Source: Paraburkholderia sejongensis
Lineage (GTDB): Bacteria > Pseudomonadota > Gammaproteobacteria > Burkholderiales > Burkholderiaceae
DNA: 64,000 bases
Assembly: GCF_020880815.1 (NCBI RefSeq)
Contig: NZ_JAJITD010000003.1
Span: forward strand, 372,001 to 436,000
Reading direction: 5' to 3'
The position numbers and the translations under genes were made by a program. The notes beneath the pieces were generated by a model. The model was not told where the DNA came from. It saw nothing but the letters and a program-made list of their open reading frames with translations, and searched no databases. This document shows, piece by piece, positions 45,764 through 54,255 of the stretch; the first letter of the stretch is position 1; each line of letters opens with the position of its first letter.

Positions 45764-46506
45764 ACGACGCGCTCGAACCCATGCCCTCACCGGCGAACGT
45801 TGCCGATGCCGCCGTCGCGGGCTGGTACGGCAAGCTGCCCTCGCTCGGCGACTTCGCCACGCGACGGCTCTCGAGTGAATTCGTGAAGGCGTGGGACACG
45901 TGGCTTTGCGAACGTATCGCCGAAACGAAACTGCGGCTGGGCGAGCGCTGGCTCTCCGTGTATCTGACCTGCCCCGTCTGGCACTTCTTCGCAATGCCGG
46001 GCGCGATCGCCCCCGAACTGCGTGAGTGCTGGACCGGCGTATTGATGGCATCGGTCGATCGCGTCGGGCGGCATTTCCCGCTTACGATCGCGGCGCCCCT
46101 ACGTGGTGCGCCCGCGCTCGCCAGCGAGGTTGACGAGATCTGGCAATGGCTCGGCGCAATCGAGCAGGCGGCGCTCGCCGCACTCGATTTCGATTACTCG
46201 ATCGAACAGTTCGACGCGCAACTCGCCGGCTTGCCGGTGCCCACCGTGCCGTGCCGCGAACCGCAGCCTGTGTTCGGCGCGCCGTGGAGCGCGTCGTCTT
46301 GCGCGGAGTTTCGCGGACACCTGGCAACGGAAATCGCGCCGCTTTGGCAAGCGGGCATCGAGAGCATGAGCCTCTGGTGCATCGAGCAACGCGCGCAAGC
46401 AGAACCGGGGGTCGCACCGGTGGAGCGCAAATTCACGATCTGGCCAACCCGTGCCATGCCGGACAACGCGCTCTTCACCAACATGCTGCTGAGTCACGAA
46501 CCATGA
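45760..46506 (+). CDS. tagF: T6SS regulator TagF (ImpM)
   Basis: 248-residue TagF. It shows AGWYGKLPSLGDFATRRL, the VWHFFAMPGAIAPELRECWTG segment and GRHFPLTIAAP, all typical. TagF represses T6SS assembly post-translationally, often through Fha. It overlaps tssM by 4 bp and ppkA by 4 bp, so translational coupling with both is likely. In some genomes TagF is fused to PppA; here they are separate. Confidence 0.93.
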   Translation: MNDALEPMPSPANVADAAVAGWYGKLPSLGDFATRRLSSEFVKAWDTWLCERIAETKLRLGERWLSVYLTCPVWHFFAMPGAIAPELRECWTGVLMASVDRVGRHFPLTIAAPLRGAPALASEVDEIWQWLGAIEQAALAALDFDYSIEQFDAQLAGLPVPTVPCREPQPVFGAPWSASSCAEFRGHLATEIAPLWQAGIESMSLWCIEQRAQAEPGVAPVERKFTIWPTRAMPDNALFTNMLLSHEP

Positions 46507-48410
46507 CCGAGCCTGGCGACGTCCCGGACCCAGCCGGCCAAGCGCCACCTGAGAGTGATCGAACGGTCATCGTCAGCGCCGCGCGAGGCAGCGCGGATCC
46601 GTCTTCCGCGGCGACAACGACAGCGGCTGCGGGCGGACACAACACCTTGCCGCCTGGCACGCGACTCGGCGAATTCGAAATCGCCGGCCTGATCGGCGAA
46701 GGCGGCTTCGGCATCGTCTATCTCGCGTTCGACACTTCACTCGGCCGGCACGTTGCGCTCAAGGAGTACATGCCGGCGGCACTCGCATCGCGTGTGAGCG
46801 CCACCGAGGTGCGGGTGAAATCGGAGCGGCACGAAGGCACCTTTCGCGCGGGTTTGAAGAGCTTCATTAACGAAGCGCGCATCCTCGCGCAATTCGATCA
46901 TCACTCGCTCGTCAAGGTGTATCGCTTCTGGGAAGCGAATGGCACGGCGTACATGGTCATGCCGTACTACAAGGGCGAAACGCTCAAGGACGCGCTCAAG
47001 ACGAGCGGCAAACCGCCCGACGAGCGCTGGCTGAAGAACCTGCTCGCGCCACTGCTCGATGCGCTGACGGTCCTGCACGCGGCGAACTGCTATCACCGCG
47101 ACATTGCGCCGGACAACATCATTCTGCTCGAAGGCAGCCAGCGTCCCGTGCTGCTGGATTTCGGCGCGGCGCGGCGCGTCATCGGCGACATGACGCAGGC
47201 GCTCACGGTAATCCTCAAGCCGGGCTACGCGCCGATCGAACAGTACGCCGAAGTACCGTCGCTCAAACAAGGCGCGTGGAGCGATCACTATGCACTCGCG
47301 GCGCTCGTGTACTTCGCCATCACCGGCAGGACCCCGCCTCCTTCGGTCGGGCGCATGGTGAGCGACAACTACCGACCGCTCGCCAAACTCGCGGCCGGGC
47401 GGTACTCGGAGCGATTTTTGCGGGCCGTCGATCACGCGCTCGCGGTGATGCCCGCCGACCGGCCGCAGACCGCGCGAGAGTTCGCCGCGGAACTCGGCAT
47501 TGCGCCCGAAGGATCGTCCGGGCATGCCGGGGGGCCGTCGAAGCGGACTGACGGGGCATCGCGCGCAGGCGACGATTTGACGGCGGCTTCGTCGAAAGGG
47601 CGTGCCGTGTGGTTCGGCGCGGGTGTGATCGTGCTCGCGGCTGCGGGTGTGGGGACGTGGTTGATGTTTGAACGCACGCCAGGTCATGAACCCGCGCCGG
47701 GATCTGGCCGTGGCGTTGCGCAATCGGCAGCGGTGCCCGGCGCTTCGAGCCTGATCGTGCCGGCTGTGCCGAAGGCCGCGGCGCCCCGGCAAGCCGAGTC
47801 GCCGCCGCCGAGCGGCACGGCGGCGAACCCATCGGCGACGTCCGATGCAGCGCGGCAGGCATCATCGCTGCCGCAACTGCCGCCTTTCACCGCACCGGGC
47901 GAACTCGCCCGCGTCGCGGCGCTCGCCGACCCCGGCATCCACCTCACCGTCGATCTCCCGGTGCCGCGCGCGGTAATCAATCGCGACAAGCTGCGCTTCT
48001 CGCTGACGAGCAACCGCGCGGGATACGTTTATGTGTTTGTGGTGGACCCCGCCGATCAGTACCTGCAGCTCTTTCCCAACGAACTCGACCACGACAACCA
48101 GATCGCCCCCGGCAAGCGGCTCGTTCTGCCGCGCCCGAGCTGGCAGATGCTCGCGGGAGAACCGCCTGGGGATAACCATTTCCTTGCCATCATCTCGCTC
48201 GCCCCGCGCGACTTCTCCGAGCTTGGCATGACGCACGATTCTGTGTTTGCGAGCCTGCCGCACGCCGCGCAGGAAGCCGCCGCCGCGAAGCGTACCCCGA
48301 TCTCGTCGCCGTTCGCCGGCACGGCCCAATGCAGCGAAGGGAACTCGCCATGCCCGCAGCAGTTCGGCGCGGTCACCTTCAAAATCGATGCCGTGAGATC
48401 GTCTAAGTAG
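46503..48410 (+). CDS. ppkA: T6SS serine/threonine kinase PpkA with DUF4384-like C-terminus
   Basis: 635 residues. The N-terminal Hanks-type kinase domain has GEGGFGIVYLA near residue 64, the ATP-lysine in VALKEYM, catalytic HRDIAPDN near 198 and DFGAARR near 219. A transmembrane helix lies near 370 (VWFGAGVIVLAAAGVGTWLMF). A Pro/Ala-rich periplasmic linker is followed by a beta-rich domain (LRFSLTSNRAGYVYVFVVD, YLQLFPNELDHDNQI) resembling DUF4384 sensors. ATG 46503 overlaps the tagF end. It phosphorylates Fha to trigger T6SS assembly; the periplasmic domain may sense envelope contact. Confidence 0.94.
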   Translation: MTEPGDVPDPAGQAPPESDRTVIVSAARGSADPSSAATTTAAAGGHNTLPPGTRLGEFEIAGLIGEGGFGIVYLAFDTSLGRHVALKEYMPAALASRVSATEVRVKSERHEGTFRAGLKSFINEARILAQFDHHSLVKVYRFWEANGTAYMVMPYYKGETLKDALKTSGKPPDERWLKNLLAPLLDALTVLHAANCYHRDIAPDNIILLEGSQRPVLLDFGAARRVIGDMTQALTVILKPGYAPIEQYAEVPSLKQGAWSDHYALAALVYFAITGRTPPPSVGRMVSDNYRPLAKLAAGRYSERFLRAVDHALAVMPADRPQTAREFAAELGIAPEGSSGHAGGPSKRTDGASRAGDDLTAASSKGRAVWFGAGVIVLAAAGVGTWLMFERTPGHEPAPGSGRGVAQSAAVPGASSLIVPAVPKAAAPRQAESPPPSGTAANPSATSDAARQASSLPQLPPFTAPGELARVAALADPGIHLTVDLPVPRAVINRDKLRFSLTSNRAGYVYVFVVDPADQYLQLFPNELDHDNQIAPGKRLVLPRPSWQMLAGEPPGDNHFLAIISLAPRDFSELGMTHDSVFASLPHAAQEAAAAKRTPISSPFAGTAQCSEGNSPCPQQFGAVTFKIDAVRSSK

Positions 48411-48480
48411 GCGGGACCGTCTCTGATGCAGGCGGGGCTCGCACGCGCACCAAACGGATCGCTGCCGGACGAGGACAATC

Positions 48481-50283
48481 ATGGTTACCACACGGACCCG
48501 CCATGCCACGCTCGCCGGCGTGGTGTGCGCCGCTCTGATTGGCTGCGGCACCGAGCCGGCCCAGATGTCCGGGCAGCCCGCGCCGGGCGCCGCCGCTGTC
48601 CGGGCCGATGCCAATACAACGCAACTGGCGCCCGCCGTCGGCACCGACGCCGGCGTCGCCTACCCGCTTTCGAGTTCCCCGTCATCGGCGGTTGCGGGCG
48701 CCGCATCGGTCTTCGCGACCCGTAACGCCGTCTATCGACCCGTGCGTTTCGGCGACTTGCCAGGCTGGGGCACTGACGAAGTCGAGCAGTCGTGGGAGGC
48801 GTTCAAGCGCAGTTGTAGCGCGCTCGCCAGCAAGCCAGGATGGTCGGCGCCCTGCACGGCGGCGCGCGGCGTCGATGCACGCAATGCCGCATCGGTGCGG
48901 CGTTTCTTCGAGGAGAACTTCACCGTCTATCAAATCCTCAACGTCGACAGGAGCGCGAACGGCTTGCTCACCGGCTACTACGAGCCGACACTCAACGGCA
49001 GCCGCAAGCGTGAGGGCGCCTACGTGTACCCGGTTTATGGCGTGCCGCGGGATATGCTGTTTCTCGATCAGCGACGCCTACCGCCAAACGCGCGAGATTC
49101 GGCGATCGCCGCACGCATCGAAGGACGCAACGTCATTCCGCTTTCCTCAATGTCGAGCGGCAATCTAAAAGGCGTCTATGCACTGGAATTAGGCAACAGC
49201 GTTCCCGACATTCGCGACAAGAAACTTCGCCTGCGGCAAGCGGGCAATCGCATCGTGCCGTACTATTCGCGCGCCGAGATCGAACGTGGGCACCTGAACG
49301 CGCCGGTCCTTGCGTATGTCGACGATCCGGCGATGCTCTATTCAATGCAGCTGCAGGGAGCCGGACGAATCCACTTGCCCGATGGGTCGATTTTGCGGCT
49401 GGCCTATGCCGAGCAGAACGGCTTCGCGTTCGAACCTCCCCTTGCGAGCGCGAGCACGAAGGGACGTAAGATCCTCGTACGCGGCGTTGAGATCGACATG
49501 GAAGAAGGCGAGTTGAATGGGCAGGCGCCGGGCAGTGGCGACGCCCCACTGGACGATGTGCCGCAATCGCCGCTGCTGCGCAATGGGGAGCCAGGCGCGA
49601 GCTCGAACGCCGGCGTAGCAGACGGCACAGGCGATGGTGCAGCCGATAGCGGACCGGCGTCGCCGCTGCTGCGCGGCTTCAACCTCGTCAATGGGGCCAC
49701 ACCTGCGGTTCGCCCCGAGCGTGCGAGCCTGCCTGGCAGTGCGGGGCAGCCGAAAGCCCCCCAGGTCAAGCAAGCCGCGCAAGTCCCACCGGACGGTGGC
49801 AGTAGTCACGCCCTATCGGGCAAGCCCATCGACTATCTGTTCGCAACCTCTGATCCGAGTTACGTCTTTTTTAAACCGATTCCGGATTCGGTGAACGGTC
49901 CCATCGGCGCGCTTGGAGTTCCACTCTCGGCTGGCCGGTCGGCCGCGATCGATCCACGCACGACGCCGCTAGGCGCACCCGTGTTCGTCACCACTTCGGA
50001 GGCGACACCAGGCGGTCCGCCGATCACGCGCCTCATGATGGCCCAGGATGCTGGCGGCGCGATCCGCGGAGCCGTGCGCGTCGATTACTTTTTTGGCTCT
50101 GGACCCCAGGCACAGGCACAGGCCAGCAGAACCCGGCAACCTGCACAAATGTGGGTGTTGCTACCCAACGGACTCAAGATCGCGGCCAAGGAGTCACGTG
50201 TACGCGTGCGCGGCGCGGCGGTCGCACCCACGCTCGATTGTGTCGTGAGCGACCCCGACCTATGCGTCGAAAGCGGCCACTAG
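48481..50283 (+). CDS. mltA: MltA-family lytic transglycosylase lipoprotein in the T6SS operon
   Basis: 600 residues. The signal peptide ends in the lipobox LIGC. The MltA barrel domain begins with LTGYYEPTLNGSRKREGAYV and runs through MLYSMQLQGAGRIHLPDGS. The 3D domain includes PLGAPVFVTT and AQDAGGAIRG-AVRVDYFFGSG, which carries the family's catalytic Asp. Between them (about residues 325-455) lies a Gly/Pro/Ala-rich low-complexity insert with two PxSPLLR motifs, in place of the short helical segment of ordinary MltA. It probably opens peptidoglycan for T6SS assembly. It lies 70 bp downstream of ppkA. Confidence 0.92.
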   Translation: MVTTRTRHATLAGVVCAALIGCGTEPAQMSGQPAPGAAAVRADANTTQLAPAVGTDAGVAYPLSSSPSSAVAGAASVFATRNAVYRPVRFGDLPGWGTDEVEQSWEAFKRSCSALASKPGWSAPCTAARGVDARNAASVRRFFEENFTVYQILNVDRSANGLLTGYYEPTLNGSRKREGAYVYPVYGVPRDMLFLDQRRLPPNARDSAIAARIEGRNVIPLSSMSSGNLKGVYALELGNSVPDIRDKKLRLRQAGNRIVPYYSRAEIERGHLNAPVLAYVDDPAMLYSMQLQGAGRIHLPDGSILRLAYAEQNGFAFEPPLASASTKGRKILVRGVEIDMEEGELNGQAPGSGDAPLDDVPQSPLLRNGEPGASSNAGVADGTGDGAADSGPASPLLRGFNLVNGATPAVRPERASLPGSAGQPKAPQVKQAAQVPPDGGSSHALSGKPIDYLFATSDPSYVFFKPIPDSVNGPIGALGVPLSAGRSAAIDPRTTPLGAPVFVTTSEATPGGPPITRLMMAQDAGGAIRGAVRVDYFFGSGPQAQAQASRTRQPAQMWVLLPNGLKIAAKESRVRVRGAAVAPTLDCVVSDPDLCVESGH

Positions 50284-50352
50284 TGCCGAACGCAGGCGAC
50301 CGGCCGAGCGGGTCCGCGCCTTTACGCGTGCGAAATTGGGAGTCCATCTTCT

Positions 50353-51108
50353 ATGGGTCAAAAGAATGTCCTGATTGCCGTGCCGACCTCCCGCGACGAA
50401 GTGCACGTCAACTTCGCGTTTTCGCTCGTCGACACGACGCGAGCCCTGGCTGAAGCCGGCGCGCAATATCAGATGATGCACGTCGGCTCATCTCACATCA
50501 CCCGCGCTCGCAATCTCTTCGCCAACTATTTCGTGGAGCACGGGCAATTCACCCACTTGCTGTTTCTCGACGCCGACATGCAGTTCCCGGCGGAAGCAGT
50601 GATGAAACTGCTGATAGCTAACAAAAGCGTCGCGGGCGTGGCGTACCCCTACCGGCGCGTCGATCTGAACCGGCGCATCGAACCGGCGGACAGCGGCCTC
50701 TCGATGCGTGATTGGCTGGAAAAGCATGCCGACTACACCGTGCGGGTGAAAAGCGATCAGGACGGCCACGCCCGGGTCGTCGACGGCTTTGTCGAAGCCG
50801 AACATATCGGCACTGGCATTCTGCTCGTGCAGCGCGACGCATTCGAGGCGGCGCGGCCTTTCGCTACCCGTTTCGGACCGCCGGAACAATACAGGTCGGT
50901 CGTCCCCAGCGGCGACTTTTATGGCTTCTTCGACACGATCGAGGAACACGGCGCGTACCTGTCGGAGGATCTTTCCTTCTGCCGTCGCGCACGTCTTGGC
51001 GGTTGCGCCATTTGGGCGCTCGTCGATCAGACCATCGTGCACTTTGGTGCATCGGAAGTGGCCGGACAATACTTGCGGGCGCTGAGCTTGCGCGGCAATG
51101 TGGGTTAG
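50353..51108 (+). CDS. Glycosyltransferase-like protein (GT-A fold), T6SS-adjacent
   Basis: 251 residues. The sequence GSSHITRARNLFANYF followed by HLLFLDADMQFPAEAV gives a nucleotide-sugar DxD motif (DAD near residue 76). The region KSVAGVAYPYRRVDLN and a later LSEDLSFCRRARLGG also fit a family-2-like GT-A fold of the kind found in phages and some bacterial loci. No membrane segment is seen. It follows mltA by 69 bp on the same strand and may be part of the same transcript. Acceptor and sugar are unknown. Confidence 0.7.
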   Translation: MGQKNVLIAVPTSRDEVHVNFAFSLVDTTRALAEAGAQYQMMHVGSSHITRARNLFANYFVEHGQFTHLLFLDADMQFPAEAVMKLLIANKSVAGVAYPYRRVDLNRRIEPADSGLSMRDWLEKHADYTVRVKSDQDGHARVVDGFVEAEHIGTGILLVQRDAFEAARPFATRFGPPEQYRSVVPSGDFYGFFDTIEEHGAYLSEDLSFCRRARLGGCAIWALVDQTIVHFGASEVAGQYLRALSLRGNVG

Positions 51109-51445
51109 GTGCGGGCGAATTGCACCGGCGCAGTTTGCACGCTGAGCTTTCACCAGGAGATTGCAAAAAGGTCCAGAGTCGATCCTCGCTCAAAGGCGTG
51201 GCGGATAGCCGTAGCGTTCCTTGATTTGCACGCTTCATCGATGCAGGTGAACACGCCTGCGCTCCGATTTCCGCATCGACATTAATACCTCGTTTCTTAA
51301 CCAGCTCCTCCGACCGACCGGCCGCGAATCGCTTTTGCATCCACACAACTCTTTTTGAAACTAGCCGCTGATTGATCTAGAAAAAGCCGTCTCTTACGAC
51401 AATACTTCTCTCACAACTTCCACGAAACTTTCGAGGAGACTTGCG
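51109..51445. other. 337-bp gene-free stretch upstream of the sigma-like gene
   Basis: No credible gene on either strand. The sequence GCCGTCTCTTACGAC at 51386-51400, 45 bp before the next start, partly resembles the palindrome upstream of tssH (20483-20496). No clear terminator was seen. It presumably holds the promoter of the downstream gene. Confidence 0.35.
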
Positions 51446-52258
51446 ATGGAAATTGCAGAAAGAAACGCGATAAGTCGAGGAGAGGAGGCATCCATTCTTT
51501 CGGATTTGTGGCGAAGGCGAATGCATCTGACGGGCGAAGAAATGGCCACGATGTACAGCCTTGTGATCGACGCGCTACGCCCCTATCACCCACTCGAATT
51601 GCAATCGCTCAGAGAAGACAAGGAAGAACTCGTTGCGCAATTCATCTATACGAAGGTGCTTCGACTCGAACCCGGCCACACCTATTCGAACGCCTGCCCC
51701 GAAAGCGCACCTTCAAGTAATTATGCAGTCTGCGCATACTTCCGGCGCTATTTGATTGATTGCCTGCGAAGTGCCAGCCACCAGCACGACATCTCCATAG
51801 AGGTGGAAGGAATCGGGCAGGAAGTCGATCAACACGCGCAGGCCCTCGACGACCCCGTTCAATCCGTACTGATGCAATATGGACTCGACGAACCGTGTGT
51901 GCGTCGTCTTGCGCGGGAATTCATCAATAGCCTTGATCATCACGAGAGAGTCGTGCTGGCAGGTTCGCTGGGATGGGGTTCAGGTCGCAAGGGTGGGCTA
52001 TCGGGAATTGCGGCGCGTCATCGCGTGCCTTCCTATCACTATCGAGCAGTGAAGCTCGGTGTCACGCTCAAAAAGTCAGCACGCCCAGCGGATTTTGCAG
52101 CAACCAAGATTGGCCGATGGCTGAGCGAAGTGGTCGGAATCACGATAGCGCGGGAGAATCAGACCGCTATTTTGCTGATCTTCAATTTGCTCGGCGCCGA
52201 GTCGAGCGAACCGGGCTGCTTTGGGTGGGTCGCGGAAGATTGCGGTTACGGCGAGTGA
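51446..52258 (+). CDS. Sigma-70-like regulatory protein, T6SS-adjacent
   Basis: 270 residues. No close family was recognised, but the layout resembles a divergent sigma factor. A region-2-like helix set (KEELVAQFIYTKVLRLEPG and AVCAYFRRYLIDCLRSA, like the RAYLRRVARNRLID pattern) is followed by a spacer and a region-4-like helix-turn-helix candidate (INSLDHHERVVLAGSLGW through LSGIAARHRVPSYHYRAVKLG). GGAGA precedes ATG 51446. It sits at the downstream end of the T6SS locus and might transcribe T6SS genes. This functional assignment is inference. Confidence 0.5.
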   Translation: MEIAERNAISRGEEASILSDLWRRRMHLTGEEMATMYSLVIDALRPYHPLELQSLREDKEELVAQFIYTKVLRLEPGHTYSNACPESAPSSNYAVCAYFRRYLIDCLRSASHQHDISIEVEGIGQEVDQHAQALDDPVQSVLMQYGLDEPCVRRLAREFINSLDHHERVVLAGSLGWGSGRKGGLSGIAARHRVPSYHYRAVKLGVTLKKSARPADFAATKIGRWLSEVVGITIARENQTAILLIFNLLGAESSEPGCFGWVAEDCGYGE

Positions 52259-52443
52259 CGGAGGTGGTTTGCCCATAACGATCATTTCTACGACGTTGCA
52301 ACGCAAGTTGTACTTTGCATATCGATCTCGCTCACCCCTCGAAAGCCAGCCAGAATGTGGCGTTCGACAAAGCCGCACAGATCGTCAACAATGCGATCTT
52401 TGCCCGAACGCACCGATCGCATTCGGCTTGAAGAAACGGATCG

Positions 52444-52467
52444 CGGCGTTGGATTTCCCCAACGCCG
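52444..52467 (+). promoter_or_regulatory. 9-bp hairpin just before the WYL regulator gene
   Basis: CGGCGTTGG (52444-52452) and CCAACGCCG (52459-52467) form a perfect 9-bp stem with a 6-nt loop, ending 16 bp before ATG 52484. No T-tract follows, so it is not an ordinary terminator. It may be an autoregulatory operator or a leader hairpin. Confidence 0.45.
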
Positions 52468-52483
52468 ATATCAGGATTCACCC

Positions 52484-53206
52484 ATGTCCCGCGCCGAACG
52501 TCTCCTTCAACTCCTGCAAGTATTACGTCGTTATCGACGTCCCGTGAGCGGCCAAACCCTCGCCGATGAACTCGACGTGAGCATCCGCACGCTGTATCGC
52601 GACATCGCCAGTTTGCAGGCGCAAGGAGCAATGATCGAGGGGGAGCCAGGCATCGGCTATGTGATGAAGCCGGGCTTCATGCTGCCACCCATCATGTTCC
52701 GCTCAGAGGAACTCGATGCCTTGGTGCTTGGCATGCGCTGGGTGGCCGATCGCTGCGACAACACACTATCGTCCGGTGCGCTGAGCACGCTTGCGAAGAT
52801 AGCCGCCGTACTGCCCGCGCAATTGCGTCGCGAACTGGAGGAATCTTCGCTGCTGGTCGGCGCGCCGTTGACGAGACCTGCCCACACAATCTCGGCCGAT
52901 CTTCTGCGCGCCGCGGTCCGCGCAGAGCGCAAGCTCGAAATTACTTACGTGGACGGCAGCGGTATTCACTCGCGGCGTGTCGTTTGGCCGTTTGCCCTCG
53001 TGTATTTCGACCAGGCGCGAGTGCTGATGGCTTGGTGCGAGCTTCGAGCCGATTTTCGGAATTTTCGTTCGGACCGGATAGTGAACGTCGAACAGATCGA
53101 GGAACGCTACCCCAAGAGGCGTTCCACACTGCTTCGTGAGTGGCGCAAGCTCAATCAGGTCGCGAGTCGCACCATACTGCCAGAATCTGACAGCATCGAT
53201 CATTAG
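52484..53206 (+). CDS. YafY-type HTH/WYL-domain transcriptional regulator
   Basis: 240 residues. The N-terminal winged helix (VSGQTLADELDVSIRTLYRDI) is followed by a linker and a WYL domain (RKLEITYVDGSGIHSRRVVWPFALVYF, then ELRADFRNFRSDRI). These regulators often control small detoxification or stress genes beside them. ATG 52484 gives the canonical SRAERLLQLLQVLRR start. A VOC gene lies 32 bp downstream on the same strand and is the probable partner or target. Confidence 0.9.
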   Translation: MSRAERLLQLLQVLRRYRRPVSGQTLADELDVSIRTLYRDIASLQAQGAMIEGEPGIGYVMKPGFMLPPIMFRSEELDALVLGMRWVADRCDNTLSSGALSTLAKIAAVLPAQLRRELEESSLLVGAPLTRPAHTISADLLRAAVRAERKLEITYVDGSGIHSRRVVWPFALVYFDQARVLMAWCELRADFRNFRSDRIVNVEQIEERYPKRRSTLLREWRKLNQVASRTILPESDSIDH

Positions 53207-53238
53207 ACTGGGGCTCTTTTTCTGGCGAGGAGCTCAAA

Positions 53239-53613
53239 ATGAAGTTCGCATCGGTTCGTGTTGTTACTCCGGATATCGAAAGACTGGTCAGGTTTTATCA
53301 AAGGCTGTCGGGTATCGAAGCCGTACGTCCGGCCGATGGATTTGCCGAAATGCGATTCGAGGGCTCGACACTTGCGATTTCATCCGAGCACCTGATCAAG
53401 CTTTTCAATGCCGGTGCTGCCATTGCCGCGGCCAATCAATCGGCGATCCTCGAGTTCGAAGTGGACGACGTTGATGCGGTGTTCGAACGGATGAATGCGC
53501 GCGGAACCACCATCGTGATGCCGACGACATTGATGCCGTGGGGCAACCGCTCACTCCTGCTGCGAGACCCGGACGGGAATCTCGTCAACATATTTTCTCG
53601 ACCCCGCCATTGA
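53239..53613 (+). CDS. VOC-family (glyoxalase/bleomycin-resistance-like) protein
   Basis: 124 residues with the vicinal oxygen chelate fold: MKFASVRVVTPDIERLVRFYQ at the start, a central ILEFEVDDVDAVFERM strand-helix, and the terminal LLLRDPDGNLVNIFS motif whose Asp/Asn region carries a metal ligand in related enzymes. GGAG precedes ATG 53239. It is likely co-transcribed with the WYL regulator. The substrate is unknown. Confidence 0.9.
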   Translation: MKFASVRVVTPDIERLVRFYQRLSGIEAVRPADGFAEMRFEGSTLAISSEHLIKLFNAGAAIAAANQSAILEFEVDDVDAVFERMNARGTTIVMPTTLMPWGNRSLLLRDPDGNLVNIFSRPRH

Positions 53614-53702
53614 GAAAGGCCGCCGTCCCTGAACTGTCATTGGAAACAAACGGGCATCTGCGACTGCTTCGGGACGCCCACCTGCCGCAACGTTGCCGCC
53701 AT

Positions 53703-54212
53703 CTAGATCCAGAAGCCGCGATGCGACGATTCCGCTTCGTCCTCGATCAACGGACCAACCACTTCGACGCGCCGCTGCCCGCGCAGGAAAACCTCGCGGC
53801 ATGGCAGCGAGAAGGTCGGATTTTCGGGGTGCGAGCCGGTCAGTGCGAGCAGGCGATGCTCGGAAAGTGCATAGACGACGCGTCCAATGTTGCACCAGTA
53901 GATCGCGCCGGCGCACATGCAGCACGGCTCGGCGCTCGTATAGAGCGTGCATCGGGCAAGCTGCTCCGGTGAGAGCAGGCGCGCAGCCTTCGCTGCGGCA
54001 GCGAGTTCGGCATGCTGGGTGGGATCGCCTTCCGGCGGCAGCGAATTGTTTCCAGCCGAAGCGACGATGTTGCCGTGCTCATCCGCCACGATCGCGGCGA
54101 ACGGATGGCGGCCGTTGCGGCGCGACTCGCCGGCCAGTTCGATGGTCGCGCGCAGGATTGCCATGTCGCGATCGCACAGGGTTGCGGGCTCGATTGTCGT
54201 ATTTGCGCTCAT
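53703..54212 (-). CDS. Nucleobase deaminase of the CDA fold (guanine-deaminase-like)
   Basis: 169 residues. The zinc motifs are THAE (HAE, with the Glu as proton shuttle) and SAEPCCMCAGAIYW (PCxxC). The N-terminal HPFAAIVADEHGNIVASAGN is typical of the GuaD/TadA group. ATG 54212 is chosen; the open frame extends to 54344 but overlaps the permease gene. It lies 43 bp downstream of an NCS2 purine permease, so a role in guanine or related purine salvage or catabolism is the best inference. Confidence 0.85.
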   Translation of the reverse strand: MSANTTIEPATLCDRDMAILRATIELAGESRRNGRHPFAAIVADEHGNIVASAGNNSLPPEGDPTQHAELAAAAKAARLLSPEQLARCTLYTSAEPCCMCAGAIYWCNIGRVVYALSEHRLLALTGSHPENPTFSLPCREVFLRGQRRVEVVGPLIEDEAESSHRGFWI

Positions 54213-54255
54213 AGAAGAGTCTTCCTTTTGGTCAGTGAAGAAGAGGATCAAGCGG

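Noticed and set aside
50864..51346. Minus-strand frame in the gap before the sigma-like gene
   Set aside because: Half of it is antisense to the glycosyltransferase gene; no ribosome site or known domain.
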